64,000 bases of DNA, taken from DATBJG01 sp963790545 (GTDB lineage Bacteria; Acidobacteriota; Vicinamibacteria; Vicinamibacterales; JAMQPK01). The translations under genes and the position numbers were made by a program. The notes beneath the pieces are model-generated. The model had not been told where the DNA came from. It made no database searches and worked only from the letters and a program-made list of their open reading frames with translations. Positions 22,101 through 30,900 of this stretch are shown in pieces (positions within the stretch are counted from its first letter, which is position 1; each line of letters begins with the position of its first letter). The stretch lies in assembly GCA_963790545.1 (NCBI GenBank), contig CAWBPA010000024.1, positions 310,001 to 374,000 of the forward strand. The letters are read 5' to 3'.

Positions 22101-22309
22101 AAGTCGACGATCCGGTACTGACCAGTGTCATCGGTGATCGCCGTTCGGACCCTCTCGATCAGCGCGGGACTCGCCGCCTCGACGACCACGCCCGGCAGCA
22201 CGGCGCCGGACGTGTCGCGGACCGTGCCCGTCAGGGACCCCTGGGCCAATACAGTTGTCGGGAACAACAGAATTGCAACCAGCGTCAGACATTTCAAAAC
22301 TGTTCGCAT
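19133..22309 (-). CDS. TonB-dependent receptor with carboxypeptidase-regulatory domain, frame broken at 21197 and near 19520-19545
   Basis: Outer-membrane receptor of about 1,055 aa. The start at 22309 begins a signal peptide (MRTVLKCLTLVAILLFPTTV) and has AAAGGCGC upstream. Next come a carboxypeptidase-regulatory fold (GTVRDTSGAVLPGVVVEA, GQYRIVDLRPGTYSVTF), a TonB plug domain (VVDVQTARREMVMQGD) and a large beta-barrel ending FVRFNFTVNF with the terminal Phe needed for assembly. One extra A at 21197-21198 breaks the first frame (restored it reads FNSEYQKRCEGTPL), and two small indels near 19545 and 19520 break the end. It is divergent from the GntR regulator gene, its likely regulator. The substrate is probably an oligosaccharide or phenolic glycoside (inference). 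Confidence 0.85.
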
Positions 22310-22562
22310 ACAGAGCGCCTTTCCCTTAATAACGGCAAGAACCGGGGCGCAGCCGCGCTTACCGCGGCCGAGCGCGCAGTACGGCCAAACGAAGGTCATT
22401 GCATACAGGAAGATTGAAGAATAAGCGGCCTCGATTGAAAATGTCAAGAAATCAGCGGCTTCTTGTGATACGAATGATACTAGCTCGGCCGTATTGCATG
22501 CAGCAGCCGTCGGATTTCGTGCAATCCATACCTCATTTATCGGCTCGAGAAGGGATTCCAAG
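22310..22562. other. Divergent intergenic region between TonB receptor and GntR gene
   Basis: A 253-base stretch without a gene. It must hold the promoters of both divergent genes. It is less GC-rich around 22380-22510. Apart from the operator-like site listed separately I see no terminator or repeat. Confidence 0.5.
22463..22473. promoter_or_regulatory. Candidate GntR/FadR-type operator
   Basis: TTGTGATACGA matches the FadR-subfamily half-site pattern TnGTnnnACnA and lies 90 bases before the GntR start and 154 bases before the receptor start. It is a single short match, so it could occur by chance. Confidence 0.3.
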
Positions 22563-23360
22563 ATGTCGAACGAGTCTGAGCTGCTCACGCCCGGCTCCTC
22601 GGAGCCGCGGAGCCCGTCGGACGTAGCCTCCCAGACCGCGCGGGCACTCTTCAGGCTGCGCGAGTCGCTGATCCATGGTGAGTTCGCCCCGGGGGAGCGG
22701 ATGGCCGAACTGCCGCTCGTCGCGCGGCTCGGCATGTCGCGGACGCCCATCCGGCTCGCGCTCGAGCGTCTGGCGCACATGGGACTGCTCGACGTCAACG
22801 CCAGCGGCGGATTCACCGTACGCGGATATTCACCTACGGAAGCGCTCGACGCGATCGAGATCCGTGGCGTCCTTGAAGGCACCGGCGCACGGCTCGCCGC
22901 GGAACGGCTCGCCGACATCGAGGAACTCGCCGACCTTCGCCGACTTGGCGAGGAGATGGATCGCCTCGAACGCCTCACGCTCGACTCGTTCGGTCACTAT
23001 ATGGATCTCAACGAGGCGTTTCATGCCGCAATCATCGACCTGGCGAAGAGCGCAATGCTGAAGCGCGCGCTTCAGCACGCGGTGTCTCTGCCGTTTGCAT
23101 CACCAAGCGCGATGGTGTTCCCGACGTCCGCCCTGTCCTACGCCGCAGACGCTCTGGCTACCGCCAAGGAGCATCACCGCGGCCTCGTCGAGGCGATCAC
23201 GAAACGTCAGGGGACACGCGCCGAACACCTCGCGCGCGAGCACGCCTTCATCGGCCGGCGCGTCCTCATGATGGCGCTGTCCGATGCCGACGCCCTCAGC
23301 AAGGTTCCCGGAGCATCGCTCATCAATGTGTCGACGCTCGGAGACACCCGAACTGGCTAA
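22563..23360 (+). CDS. GntR-family transcriptional regulator, FadR/FCD type
   Basis: A 265-aa DNA-binding repressor or activator. The start at 22563 has AAGGGA upstream. The N-terminal winged helix shows LRESLIHGEFAPGERMAELPLVARLGMSRTPIRLALERL, the classic GntR helix-turn-helix. The C-terminal FCD ligand-binding domain has IRGVLEGTGARLAAERL, the LNEAFHAAII motif with the metal-binding His, and KEHHRGLVEAI. FCD regulators respond to organic acids or sugar acids. Its divergence from the TonB receptor, beside a tannase and pobA cluster, suggests control of aromatic or plant-acid use. Confidence 0.85.
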   Translation: MSNESELLTPGSSEPRSPSDVASQTARALFRLRESLIHGEFAPGERMAELPLVARLGMSRTPIRLALERLAHMGLLDVNASGGFTVRGYSPTEALDAIEIRGVLEGTGARLAAERLADIEELADLRRLGEEMDRLERLTLDSFGHYMDLNEAFHAAIIDLAKSAMLKRALQHAVSLPFASPSAMVFPTSALSYAADALATAKEHHRGLVEAITKRQGTRAEHLAREHAFIGRRVLMMALSDADALSKVPGASLINVSTLGDTRTG

Positions 23361-23421
23361 TGTAAGAAGCCGACGGCCGGTTGATCCGTTCAAGCCTGCG
23401 CCGATAGACTTCATCAGCCCT

Positions 23422-23505
23422 GAGAGGGCGTTGCGAAATTACTGTACGTAGGCCGGACCTTTTAGGTCCGGCAAGACCGGCGGGGCTATAAGCCCCGCCC
23501 TACGT
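23422..23505. repeat. MITE/REP-like element, copy B (inverted, right end missing)
   Basis: It begins with the terminal sequence GAGAGGGCGTTGCGAAATT, then ACGTAGGCCGGACCTT, a stem around GGTCCGGC and a second stem CGGGGCTATAAGCCCCG ending CCTACGT. It is the reverse orientation of copies A and C. It ends just before the ribosome-binding site of the following gene, so it may form part of that gene's leader. Confidence 0.75.
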
Positions 23506-23520
23506 CCACCGGGAGGGTGT

Positions 23521-24402
23521 ATGCCGGGCGTGTCCAACGTCGAGCGGCAAACAGTGACGGTCCGTATCGACGTGCTCGTGTTCGTGATCATCGCCGTGCT
23601 GGGTGCCCCAGTTCTCGGGTTTGCCCAGTGGCTGCACTATCCAACGGCCGACGTGCCCAGAAAGGCGGACGGGAATCCCGACTTGACTGCACCGGCCCCT
23701 CGACTCCCAGGCGGGAAGCCGGACCTCTCAGGCATCTGGCACACAGCGGTCCGTAACCCGTGCACCCCGGCCTCGAGCGTGTTCATCGAGTGCGGCAGCG
23801 AGATCGGGGGCTCACCTCTCGCGGGCAACCTCGGCAGAAACATGCCTGGCGGCCTCCCGTATCAACCGTGGGCGGCCGCGCTCGTGAAAAAGAGGACGGC
23901 GGATCTCAGTAAAGACGATCCACATGTGCGATGCCTGCCCGACAATCCTCCGCGCCCCTGGGGATTGCCTCACCTCACCAAAGCGGTGCACACACCGCGA
24001 CTACTGGTTTTGCTCTACGAAGTGAACGCGATGTACCGCCAGATCTTCATCGACGGACGGCCCCACCCCGTCGATCCGACGCCCAGCTGGAACGGGTATT
24101 CGACCGCCACCTGGGAGGGTGACACGCTCGTCATCCAGACGATCGGCTTCAACGACGATCTGTGGCTCGACACGGGCGGCAGCCCGATGAGCAATGCGGG
24201 CAAAATGACCGAACGGCTGCGGCGACCGAACTATGGGACGCTCGAAGTGGAAATTACCGTCGACGATCCCAAAGTGTATACGCGCCCGTGGACCGTCTCG
24301 ATGACTCAGGGCATCAAGCTCGATACCGAATTGATCGACGAGTTCTGTCTCGAGAATGAGAAGTCGTACCAACGAATGCAGGCAGTCCCAGCGGTGAAAT
24401 GA
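23521..24402 (+). CDS. Secreted PDLSGIW-family protein (intact)
   Basis: A complete member of the repeated family, 293 aa. GGGAGGG lies five bases before the ATG. A signal peptide (LVFVIIAVLGAPVLGFAQ) is followed by WLHYPTADVPRKADG, then GGKPDLSGIWHT. The C-terminal core shows YRQIFIDGRPHP, WNGYSTATWEGDTLVIQTIGF, MTERLRRPNYG, VDDPKVYTRPW and EFCLENEKS. It is most like the protein at 30901-31731. The stop is three bases before the tannase-like gene, so the two form an operon. Function of the family is unknown; association with tannases points to a periplasmic role in plant-polymer use (inference). Confidence 0.75.
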   Translation: MPGVSNVERQTVTVRIDVLVFVIIAVLGAPVLGFAQWLHYPTADVPRKADGNPDLTAPAPRLPGGKPDLSGIWHTAVRNPCTPASSVFIECGSEIGGSPLAGNLGRNMPGGLPYQPWAAALVKKRTADLSKDDPHVRCLPDNPPRPWGLPHLTKAVHTPRLLVLLYEVNAMYRQIFIDGRPHPVDPTPSWNGYSTATWEGDTLVIQTIGFNDDLWLDTGGSPMSNAGKMTERLRRPNYGTLEVEITVDDPKVYTRPWTVSMTQGIKLDTELIDEFCLENEKSYQRMQAVPAVK

Positions 24403-24405
24403 GCG

Positions 24406-26058
24406 ATGAGAGGAATCCCTGTGCGTGGCGTGTTGGTCCTCACGGTCGTGCTCGCGCCGGGAATTGCCGCCGCGCAGAATAGGCCGCACACGCCGGCGGC
24501 TTGCGCGCGGCTCGCCTCGCTCTCTCTGCCGCACACAGCAATCACGTTGGCGCGGGTGGTCAACGCGGGCGAATTCGCGGCGCCCGTGAATCCAGCGACA
24601 CCAGGCGGAGGCGGCTCTTCTGCGCTGGCGGGTACTCTGGGTCCTGTGCCGGACGTGCCTGGGAGAGTGACGGCCAGCACGGCTGGTCTCGGCCTTGGGT
24701 ACAACGGCGGGCGCGGCGTTCCACCGTTCAGTGCGCTTGCAGCGTTCTGCCGCGTTGCCGCGACGTTGAAGCCCTCCCCGTCCTCCGACATTCGCATGGA
24801 AGTGTGGATGCCGATCGCCGGGTGGAACGGCCACTTCCGTGGAACGAGCCCAAACGGTCTGGGCGGCGTCATCAACTACAACGCAATGGGAGTCGGCCTG
24901 ACCGACGGCTTCGCCGTCGCCAGCACCGACACAGGCCATCAGGGCGGCGACACCGCCTGGATGCAGGTTCCGGACAAGGTGACCGACTTCGCCGGCCGCG
25001 CCATGCATGAGACGACGGTCGTCGGAAAGGCGCTGGCCACCGCTTACTACGGCACGGCGCCCAGGTACTCCTACATGATCGAGTGCGGCGGCGGCTCGGC
25101 CGCAGCCTTACACGAAGTCCAGAAGTACCCCGCCGACTACAACGGCATCGTCGTTGGCGGCCACGCCGCTCATTTGACGCGCCAGATCTTCGGACAGTTC
25201 TGGCTTTGGCTGGCGACGCATCCAAACGGCGACGCCATTCTGCCGAGGGCGAAACTCACTGTCATTCACGAGGCCGTTCTGGCCAAGTGCGACCTGCTGG
25301 ACGGGGTCAAAGACGGACTGCTCGAGAATCCGACTCGCTGCGCATTCGACCCGAAAGAACTCGAATGCAGATCGAGGGGTGACGGACCGAACTGCCTGAC
25401 GACGCCCCAGGTCGACGCGGTTCGGAAGATATACGCAGGACCAACCAATCCTCGGACCAGTGAGCGGATCTGGTCGCCGCTCTATCGCGGCAGCGAACTG
25501 GACTGGAGTTTCTTCAGCGACGCGCCGAGCCCCTACGGCATTGTCACGAGCACGCTGCGCGTCATTCTGGGAGATTCGGCCTGGGACTCTCGGACTGTCG
25601 ATTTCGACCGTCACGTCGCGCTGGCCGATCAATCGGACATCGGGCGCGTCAACGCCTCGAACGCTGATATCTCGGAATACGTACGGCGCGGAGGCAAGCT
25701 GATTCTTTCGGGTGGGTGGAACAACGCGCTAGTACCGGCCGGAGCCGTCCTCGACTACTACAACCGCGTTGAATCCGGGATCGGCATCGAAAACACGCGG
25801 CGGGCGGTTCGTCTGTACATGGTGCCGGGCATGATTGAATGCAATGGCGGACCGGGCACCGACACGTTCGACCTACTCGGTGTCATGCGACGCTGGGTTG
25901 AGGGTGGTCAGGCGCCGAACGAAGTGATCGCGTCGCGCGTCGAGCACGGGAACGTCGTGCGCACGCGGCCGCTGTGTCCCTACCCGCAGGTGGCAACCTA
26001 CCAGGGCAAGGGGAGTACGGACGACGCGAGAAACTTCGTCTGCAAAAGAGAGAATTGA
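24406..26058 (+). CDS. Tannase/feruloyl-esterase family protein lacking the catalytic triad
   Basis: A 550-aa exported protein of the tannase family (signal peptide GVLVLTVVLAPGIAAAQ). The fold is recognisable: WNGHFRGTSPNG, ASTDTGHQGG, PADYNGIVVGG, RPLCPYPQVATYQGKGSTDDARNFVC. Compared with the intact homologue at 27997-29517, all three catalytic positions differ. GCSTGG is replaced by ECGGGS near residue 226, so the nucleophile Ser is Gly. GWADP is GGWNNAL near residue 438, so Asp is Asn. GHCGGG is IECNGG near residue 480, so His is Glu. The frame is otherwise intact and well conserved, so this looks like a non-hydrolytic binding protein or an enzyme with changed chemistry. Confidence 0.85.
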   Translation: MRGIPVRGVLVLTVVLAPGIAAAQNRPHTPAACARLASLSLPHTAITLARVVNAGEFAAPVNPATPGGGGSSALAGTLGPVPDVPGRVTASTAGLGLGYNGGRGVPPFSALAAFCRVAATLKPSPSSDIRMEVWMPIAGWNGHFRGTSPNGLGGVINYNAMGVGLTDGFAVASTDTGHQGGDTAWMQVPDKVTDFAGRAMHETTVVGKALATAYYGTAPRYSYMIECGGGSAAALHEVQKYPADYNGIVVGGHAAHLTRQIFGQFWLWLATHPNGDAILPRAKLTVIHEAVLAKCDLLDGVKDGLLENPTRCAFDPKELECRSRGDGPNCLTTPQVDAVRKIYAGPTNPRTSERIWSPLYRGSELDWSFFSDAPSPYGIVTSTLRVILGDSAWDSRTVDFDRHVALADQSDIGRVNASNADISEYVRRGGKLILSGGWNNALVPAGAVLDYYNRVESGIGIENTRRAVRLYMVPGMIECNGGPGTDTFDLLGVMRRWVEGGQAPNEVIASRVEHGNVVRTRPLCPYPQVATYQGKGSTDDARNFVCKREN

Positions 26059-26062
26059 CGAA

Positions 26063-26989
26063 CTAAGGAATTTTGTCCATCCCCTTGGACCGCGTATCCC
26101 AGTTCGGATTTGTGCACAGTGAGCAGTCGTCGCCGACGAACATCTTGGCTGCCGCTTTGTCGCTCTTGAACTGCCACCTGAGCCAATTTGAGACGACATT
26201 GGCGAACTCGCCGCCACCCGGGTGGTCGACTGTCGCGGTGTGACCGGCACCGTGGCGCGCGCCGTAGAACACGGGCACGTGGCCAATCGATTCGAAGTTC
26301 GCGGCCGAGACGGCCATCATGAAGTCCCGTTCGTGCCCGTTGATCAGCAGTACGGGCCCATGCAGCTTCGCGAGCGCATCCGTCGTCGGAAAAGGAGATG
26401 TCGGCGCGTTCGGGTTCGCCGGCTGAACGCCCGAGTTGAACACGCCGATTGTGTCGACGCGCGGATCGGCCCCGAGGCTCACAGACAGGAAGCCGCCGCA
26501 GGACTGACCCATGACGGCCATGCGACCGGTGGCGATCTTGCCCTTGAGCGGCGAGCCGTCACGCACAGCTTCGGCCTCGACCCAGTCGAGCGCGGCACGC
26601 AGATCGTCGGCCGTGGATTGCCGGCGGGGGGCGCCTTCCAGGGCGGCGGTCGCCAGCACGAGAACGCCATGCGAGGCGATGGTCGTCAGGAATCCTCCGT
26701 AGCGCGTGCTGTTGATGGCGCACCCGCCGTTGCCCCAGATCATCACGGGCAGCGTGTCCCGCGCCGGGAACGCGTCAAGATCGGTGGGCCGGAAGACGAC
26801 GTGGCCCGGCGAGCCGAAGGCCGTCTCCGACATGACCTTGTACGGACCGGGCTGGGCCAGCGGCGCGCCTTCCACGGGCAGTGCCGTCGCGATCATGGCC
26901 GGCGTGATGCCCGGCGGCTGCGCGGGGCTCGGGCTGGCGATGCCCAAGACGGCGACGATTCCACCAATCACCGACAAGATCTTTTTCAT
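26063..26989 (-). CDS. Secreted alpha/beta hydrolase with GxSCGG nucleophile
   Basis: A 308-aa exported hydrolase of the dienelactone-hydrolase or cutinase-like type. The start at 26989 has GGGAG upstream. Features in order: signal peptide, MIWGNGGCAINSTRYG (oxyanion region), nucleophile elbow GQSCGGFLS near residue 164, and a His candidate in ARHGAGHT. After the fold comes a C-terminal tail WLRWQFKSDKAAAKMFVGDDCSLC with a CxxC. The paralogue at 43984-44985 has the same elbow and the same tail. Substrate is unknown, probably an ester. It is convergent with the tannase-like gene. Confidence 0.82.
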   Translation of the reverse strand: MKKILSVIGGIVAVLGIASPSPAQPPGITPAMIATALPVEGAPLAQPGPYKVMSETAFGSPGHVVFRPTDLDAFPARDTLPVMIWGNGGCAINSTRYGGFLTTIASHGVLVLATAALEGAPRRQSTADDLRAALDWVEAEAVRDGSPLKGKIATGRMAVMGQSCGGFLSVSLGADPRVDTIGVFNSGVQPANPNAPTSPFPTTDALAKLHGPVLLINGHERDFMMAVSAANFESIGHVPVFYGARHGAGHTATVDHPGGGEFANVVSNWLRWQFKSDKAAAKMFVGDDCSLCTNPNWDTRSKGMDKIP

Positions 26990-27062
26990 GATGTCAGCTC
27001 CCACCTAATCGTTCGCGTATAGTCGCCGATTGGTCGTCGTCCGCGCAAGCCGCACGGTCGGC

Positions 27063-27980
27063 TCAGTCGAGCGTTTTCGCGACCCGGAAGCCGAGGTAGT
27101 TGCGTCCGCGTCGTGTCGACGGATAGGGCGCGCCGCGGCGGGCCGAGCGCTGCATGTACGGATTGCTCAGAAATGTGCCGTCGCGAAAGACGCGGTTGGC
27201 GCAATTGCCCTGCCTGTTGGCAGATCCATCCGTCGCCGCGTGTGCGAAGTCAGCCTCGTAGCAGTCCTCGACCCACTCGAACACGTTCCCGTGCATGTCG
27301 TGGACGCCGAAGGCGTTTGGCGGGAACGACGCCACCGGCGCCGTTTGATCGACCCACTCGTCACGGCCTTCAGCCTTGCCGCCGAGGCCAGGTCCTGGCC
27401 CGCCGAAGTTGCCGTAGTTGTGATCGAGCTTGGCACCCCAGTGATAGGCGGTCGTCGTGCCGGCACGCGCCGCGTACTCCCATTCAGCCTCGGACGGGAG
27501 CCGGTAGGCGTCGTCTTCATCCGTCTTCCAGTTCAACCACCCGACGAAGGTCTGGGCATCGAACCAGCTCGGCCCCACGACCGGACGTGTACCGCGCCCC
27601 CAGTCGACGAACGACTTGTTGGGCGTGCCGTCCTCATTGGTCGTGAGCGCGTGCTCGACGCCGACGCCGTCGCACCAGCGGTCGCGCACGCATGCTTCCC
27701 ACTGGTCCCACGTGATCTCGGTCTTGCCGATGGCGTAGGCACGAGCGATGGTGACGCGGTGCTGGCGTTCGTTGTCGCGGCGATCGGATTCATCGGCCGG
27801 CGATCCCATCATGAACGAGCCTGGCGGGATCACGACCAGCTCCGGGCAATTGCGGCACTCCTTGAACGTCTCGCCAGGCTTCCTCACCGTCCTGGCGTTC
27901 GGATGCGCTGACTGCGCACCGCCGGACGCCATTGCCAGCAGCACCGCCACCAGGATTAGCGCGATTCTTGAAGTAACCAT
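27063..27980 (-). CDS. Secreted SUMF1/FGE-sulfatase-domain protein
   Basis: A 305-aa exported protein. The start at 27980 has GGAG upstream and opens a signal peptide. The domain shows the SUMF1 pattern: VVIPPGSFMMGSP, IGKTEITWDQWEAC, RLPSEAEWEYAARAGT, FGVHDMHGNVFEWVEDC and a terminal GRNYLGFRVAKTL. The usual RVLRGGSW segment is replaced by RVFRDGTF, so formylglycine-generating activity is doubtful. Many family members have other or no known enzymatic roles. The gene lies 17 bases after the tannase gene and is probably co-transcribed with it. Confidence 0.82.
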   Translation of the reverse strand: MVTSRIALILVAVLLAMASGGAQSAHPNARTVRKPGETFKECRNCPELVVIPPGSFMMGSPADESDRRDNERQHRVTIARAYAIGKTEITWDQWEACVRDRWCDGVGVEHALTTNEDGTPNKSFVDWGRGTRPVVGPSWFDAQTFVGWLNWKTDEDDAYRLPSEAEWEYAARAGTTTAYHWGAKLDHNYGNFGGPGPGLGGKAEGRDEWVDQTAPVASFPPNAFGVHDMHGNVFEWVEDCYEADFAHAATDGSANRQGNCANRVFRDGTFLSNPYMQRSARRGAPYPSTRRGRNYLGFRVAKTLD

Positions 27981-27996
27981 ATGACCAGTCTCCAGC

Positions 27997-29517
27997 TCAT
28001 GGCGCGACGCACCTGAAGTTCTTCGCCTCGTCCGTGCTCCCTGAACCGGTGTATCGGGCAACTTGCGGATACGGACATAACGGCCGCGACATCGGCGACC
28101 CTGGCCCGCCGGAGTCCTGGGTCGAAGGCGGCCCGCTCCGACCGGTAGGCCGCGTCGCGATGATGTGACCAGGCGCCACGCCCTGCTCTCTCCAGCGTTC
28201 GAGTGCGCCGAGGAAGTCCGCCTGGTCCGGCCCGACTCCGCCGCCGCAATGGCCAACGCCTGGCATCAGAAACAGACGCATCCAATCGTCCTCGTGGCCC
28301 CCAAGTCTCCTGTTTACCGCTTCGAGGTAGTTGACGGTGTTCTCCGGCGCCGGCCCGGGATCCGCCCAGCCGTGATACAGGAGCAGCTTGCCGCCGCGCG
28401 CCTTGAACTTTGCAAGGTCCGGATTGGTGGCTTCGATGAAGCCGCCGTGCTTCAACGCCAGCGCGAGGTCGGTTTCCAGCTCGAACGTCATCGGGTCCCA
28501 GTTTGGCTCCTGCCGTCCGACATAACGCGGCATGTCAGCGAACAGCGGATTGACCGGTGCTCCCGGAGTCGGGATGCGCCAACCGGATTCGAAGCCCGGC
28601 GACCGTCCCGGATAGACCAATGCGCCATCCTTCCTGGTCACCGGCGCGTACGCGCTCCTGGCGTTCTCGACCTGCTCAGCTGTGAAGCAGTCGGGGGCAC
28701 CCGCCGCCTTGCACGCCAGCATCGCGGGATCGAACATGCAGGCGCGCGGCTCGCTGACGATCCTGTCCTTGACGCCGTCCCGCGCGTCGCACGCCGCCAG
28801 CACGGCAGTCGCAAGCAGCGTCTTCTTCTCGGGCGGAACCAGCCGCGTCGGGTTTCTCAACATGTCCACCTGCACCGCGACCTGTGAGACGTTGAGGTGC
28901 ACCATGTTGTGGACGGGCGCGCCGGCGATGATGGCGTCGAAATCCTCCGGGAAGCGCTGCGCCTCCATCAAGCCCTGGCGCCCGCCGGTGGAGCAGCCCT
29001 CGTAGTACGAGAGCCGCGGGCCACGACGGTAGAAGGCCTGGATGATCGCTTTCGACTGCACGGCCATCTCGTGCATCGCACGATAGGCAAAGTCCACCAG
29101 CTTCTCGGGATGACCGACAGCGAACGCCGCGCTCGCGCCCTTATGGCCGGTGTCGTTCGAGGCCGTGGCATACCCTTTCCTTAGCCCGCTTGCCATCGCG
29201 TCGAACGAGATGCTCCCCGCCCACCCGCCGTTGCCAACGGCCAGAAACTTGCCGTTCCAGGTCTCGGTCGGCAGCCACAGTTCCATCTCGATGTGCGAGT
29301 CAGCCGATGGCGTCAGCGTTGCGGCGAGCCTACAGTGCCCAGGCAGCGGCTCCGCTGCCCCACCACCTCGGCCGGCGCCCCCCGGTCGCGCCGCACCGGC
29401 CGCGACGAATTCGACGGCGGTGATCGTGACGTGGGGTCTGGAGAACGTCTTCAGCGCGTCGCACGAGGGCGATTGCAGCAGCGCTGAGGCAGCCATCACA
29501 GCGAGAGAACCGATCAT
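27997..29517 (-). CDS. Tannase / feruloyl esterase family hydrolase (triad intact)
   Basis: A 506-aa exported hydrolase that cleaves gallate or hydroxycinnamate esters. The catalytic residues are present: Ser in GCSTGGRQG near residue 175, Asp in HGWADPG near residue 382 and His in GVGHCGGG near residue 420. Other family features are WNGKFLAVGNGGWAG, SNDTGHKG and the C-terminal GSGSTDEAKNFRC. The N-terminal signal segment (MIGSLAVMAASALLQSPSC) is short and contains the conserved Cys. It overlaps pobA by four bases (ATGA), linking ester release with hydroxybenzoate oxidation. Confidence 0.88.
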   Translation of the reverse strand: MIGSLAVMAASALLQSPSCDALKTFSRPHVTITAVEFVAAGAARPGGAGRGGGAAEPLPGHCRLAATLTPSADSHIEMELWLPTETWNGKFLAVGNGGWAGSISFDAMASGLRKGYATASNDTGHKGASAAFAVGHPEKLVDFAYRAMHEMAVQSKAIIQAFYRRGPRLSYYEGCSTGGRQGLMEAQRFPEDFDAIIAGAPVHNMVHLNVSQVAVQVDMLRNPTRLVPPEKKTLLATAVLAACDARDGVKDRIVSEPRACMFDPAMLACKAAGAPDCFTAEQVENARSAYAPVTRKDGALVYPGRSPGFESGWRIPTPGAPVNPLFADMPRYVGRQEPNWDPMTFELETDLALALKHGGFIEATNPDLAKFKARGGKLLLYHGWADPGPAPENTVNYLEAVNRRLGGHEDDWMRLFLMPGVGHCGGGVGPDQADFLGALERWREQGVAPGHIIATRPTGRSGPPSTQDSGGPGSPMSRPLCPYPQVARYTGSGSTDEAKNFRCVAP

Positions 29518-30773
29518 GACGAGCCTCCTGGCTGTTCGTTCGAACTGCTCCCGGCCCTATACTCACACAATCCAGCGGATTCGAATGAAACTTCCGCCGG
29601 TAATCCGACATACTGCTCCGCAAGACTGGTCATCGCGGCACGCGAACCGGTGATGTAGTCGAGATCGGCGATCTGCCGCTGATGGTCGAACGCGCTCTCA
29701 TCCGGAGCGCGGTGCAGCGTCGATGTCATCCACCAGGAGAACCGCTGCGCCTTCCAGACCCGGCGCAGGCAGACGTCCGAGTATTCGTTCAACCACTCCG
29801 TTCCGCCGCCCGCGTAGAACGCTTTCATGGCCCGCGCCAGCACCAGGACGTCCGAGGCCGCGAGGTTCAACCCCTTGGCGCCAGTCGGCGGGACGATGTG
29901 GGCGGAGTCCCCCGCGAGAAACAGTCGCCCGTGGCGCATCGGCGCCGCGACGAAGCTGCGCATCGGCGTCACGCTCTTCTGGAGGATGCGACCCACATTC
30001 GGCTGCCAGCCGTCTCGCGTCGTCATGCGCACGAGCATCTCGTCCCAGATCGCCTCGTCGGACCAGTGCTCGATCGACTCCTCCGGAGGCACTTGAAAAT
30101 ACAGGCGCGTAATCTTCGGCGACCGCATGCTGAACAGCGCGAAGCCGCGCTCATGGCACGTGTACACGAGTTCGTCCGACGAGGGCGCCGCGTCCGCGAG
30201 AATCCCGAGCCAGCCGAACGGGTAGACCCGTTCGTAGACGGTCAGAACGCCCTGAGGAATCGACGGACGGCAGATGCCGTGAAATCCATCGCAGCCGGCG
30301 AGGAAGTCGCAGTGAACCTCGTGATCCGTACCCTCGTGCTGGAAGCGGAGCACAGGGTTGGAGGAGTCGAGCGCGCTGACCGAGACGCGCTCGGCCTCGA
30401 AATACAGCGGGCGCGTCGTCGCAGTGCGCGCTTCGATCAGATCCCGGACGACCTCGTTCTGTCCGTAGACGGTTATCGCCTTCCCTCCGGTCAGGTCCGC
30501 GAGATCGATCCGGTGCCGCCGCGCCAGAAAGCTGATGAAGAGTCCCTCGTGCCGCAGCCCCGCCTGTCGAAGTCCCGCACCGACGCCCATCGCGTTCAGC
30601 AGGTCTACGGTTCCCTGCTCCAGGACACCCGCCCGCACACGGTCGATGACGTACTCGCGGCTGCGGTTCTCGACAACGACGGAATCAATGCCGTTCAGGT
30701 GCAGCAGATGCCCAAGCAGCAGTCCCGCTGGACCTGCACCGACGATTCCGACCTGCGTCCGGAGGGAACCCAT
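29514..30773 (-). CDS. pobA: 4-hydroxybenzoate 3-monooxygenase
   Basis: A 419-aa cytoplasmic FAD monooxygenase that converts p-hydroxybenzoate and NADPH to protocatechuate, the entry to the beta-ketoadipate route. Motifs are the FAD-binding GAGPAG at residues 11-16, the DGFHG (DG) motif near residue 160 and GDSAHIVPPTGAKGLN (GD motif) near residue 286. VYGQNEVVRDLIEAR and YFQVPPEE also match PobA. It is about 25 residues longer than typical PobA, mainly at the C-terminus. It overlaps the tannase gene and so is in the same operon. The ring-cleavage genes are not in this window. Confidence 0.88.
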   Translation of the reverse strand: MGSLRTQVGIVGAGPAGLLLGHLLHLNGIDSVVVENRSREYVIDRVRAGVLEQGTVDLLNAMGVGAGLRQAGLRHEGLFISFLARRHRIDLADLTGGKAITVYGQNEVVRDLIEARTATTRPLYFEAERVSVSALDSSNPVLRFQHEGTDHEVHCDFLAGCDGFHGICRPSIPQGVLTVYERVYPFGWLGILADAAPSSDELVYTCHERGFALFSMRSPKITRLYFQVPPEESIEHWSDEAIWDEMLVRMTTRDGWQPNVGRILQKSVTPMRSFVAAPMRHGRLFLAGDSAHIVPPTGAKGLNLAASDVLVLARAMKAFYAGGGTEWLNEYSDVCLRRVWKAQRFSWWMTSTLHRAPDESAFDHQRQIADLDYITGSRAAMTSLAEQYVGLPAEVSFESAGLCEYRAGSSSNEQPGGSS

Positions 30774-30779
30774 GCTGGC

Positions 30780-30857
30780 TCAGAACCCGCTGCTACACAC
30801 GAAGTTGGCCGCCTCGTCTGTGCTGCCGTTCCCCGTCAAGAATCTGACGACGCTCAT
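30780..30857 (-). pseudogene. Remnant of a tannase C-terminus
   Basis: In the gap before pobA the minus strand reads SVVRFLTGNGSTDEAANFVC and then a stop. This matches the terminal segment of the two tannase-family proteins nearby (YTGSGSTDEAKNFRC and YQGKGSTDDARNFVC). Upstream in the same frame the similarity fades within about ten residues. It is the surviving 3' end of a third tannase gene deleted between pobA and the gene at 30901. Confidence 0.65.
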
Positions 30858-30900
30858 AGGCTGCATCCACCGACAACTCGAGAAACGGCGCGGACCCAGC

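Noticed and set aside
27063..27980. Formylglycine-generating enzyme activating a sulfatase
   Set aside because: The catalytic region is RVFRDGTF rather than the usual RVLRGGSW and no sulfatase gene is nearby, so only the SUMF1 domain is claimed.
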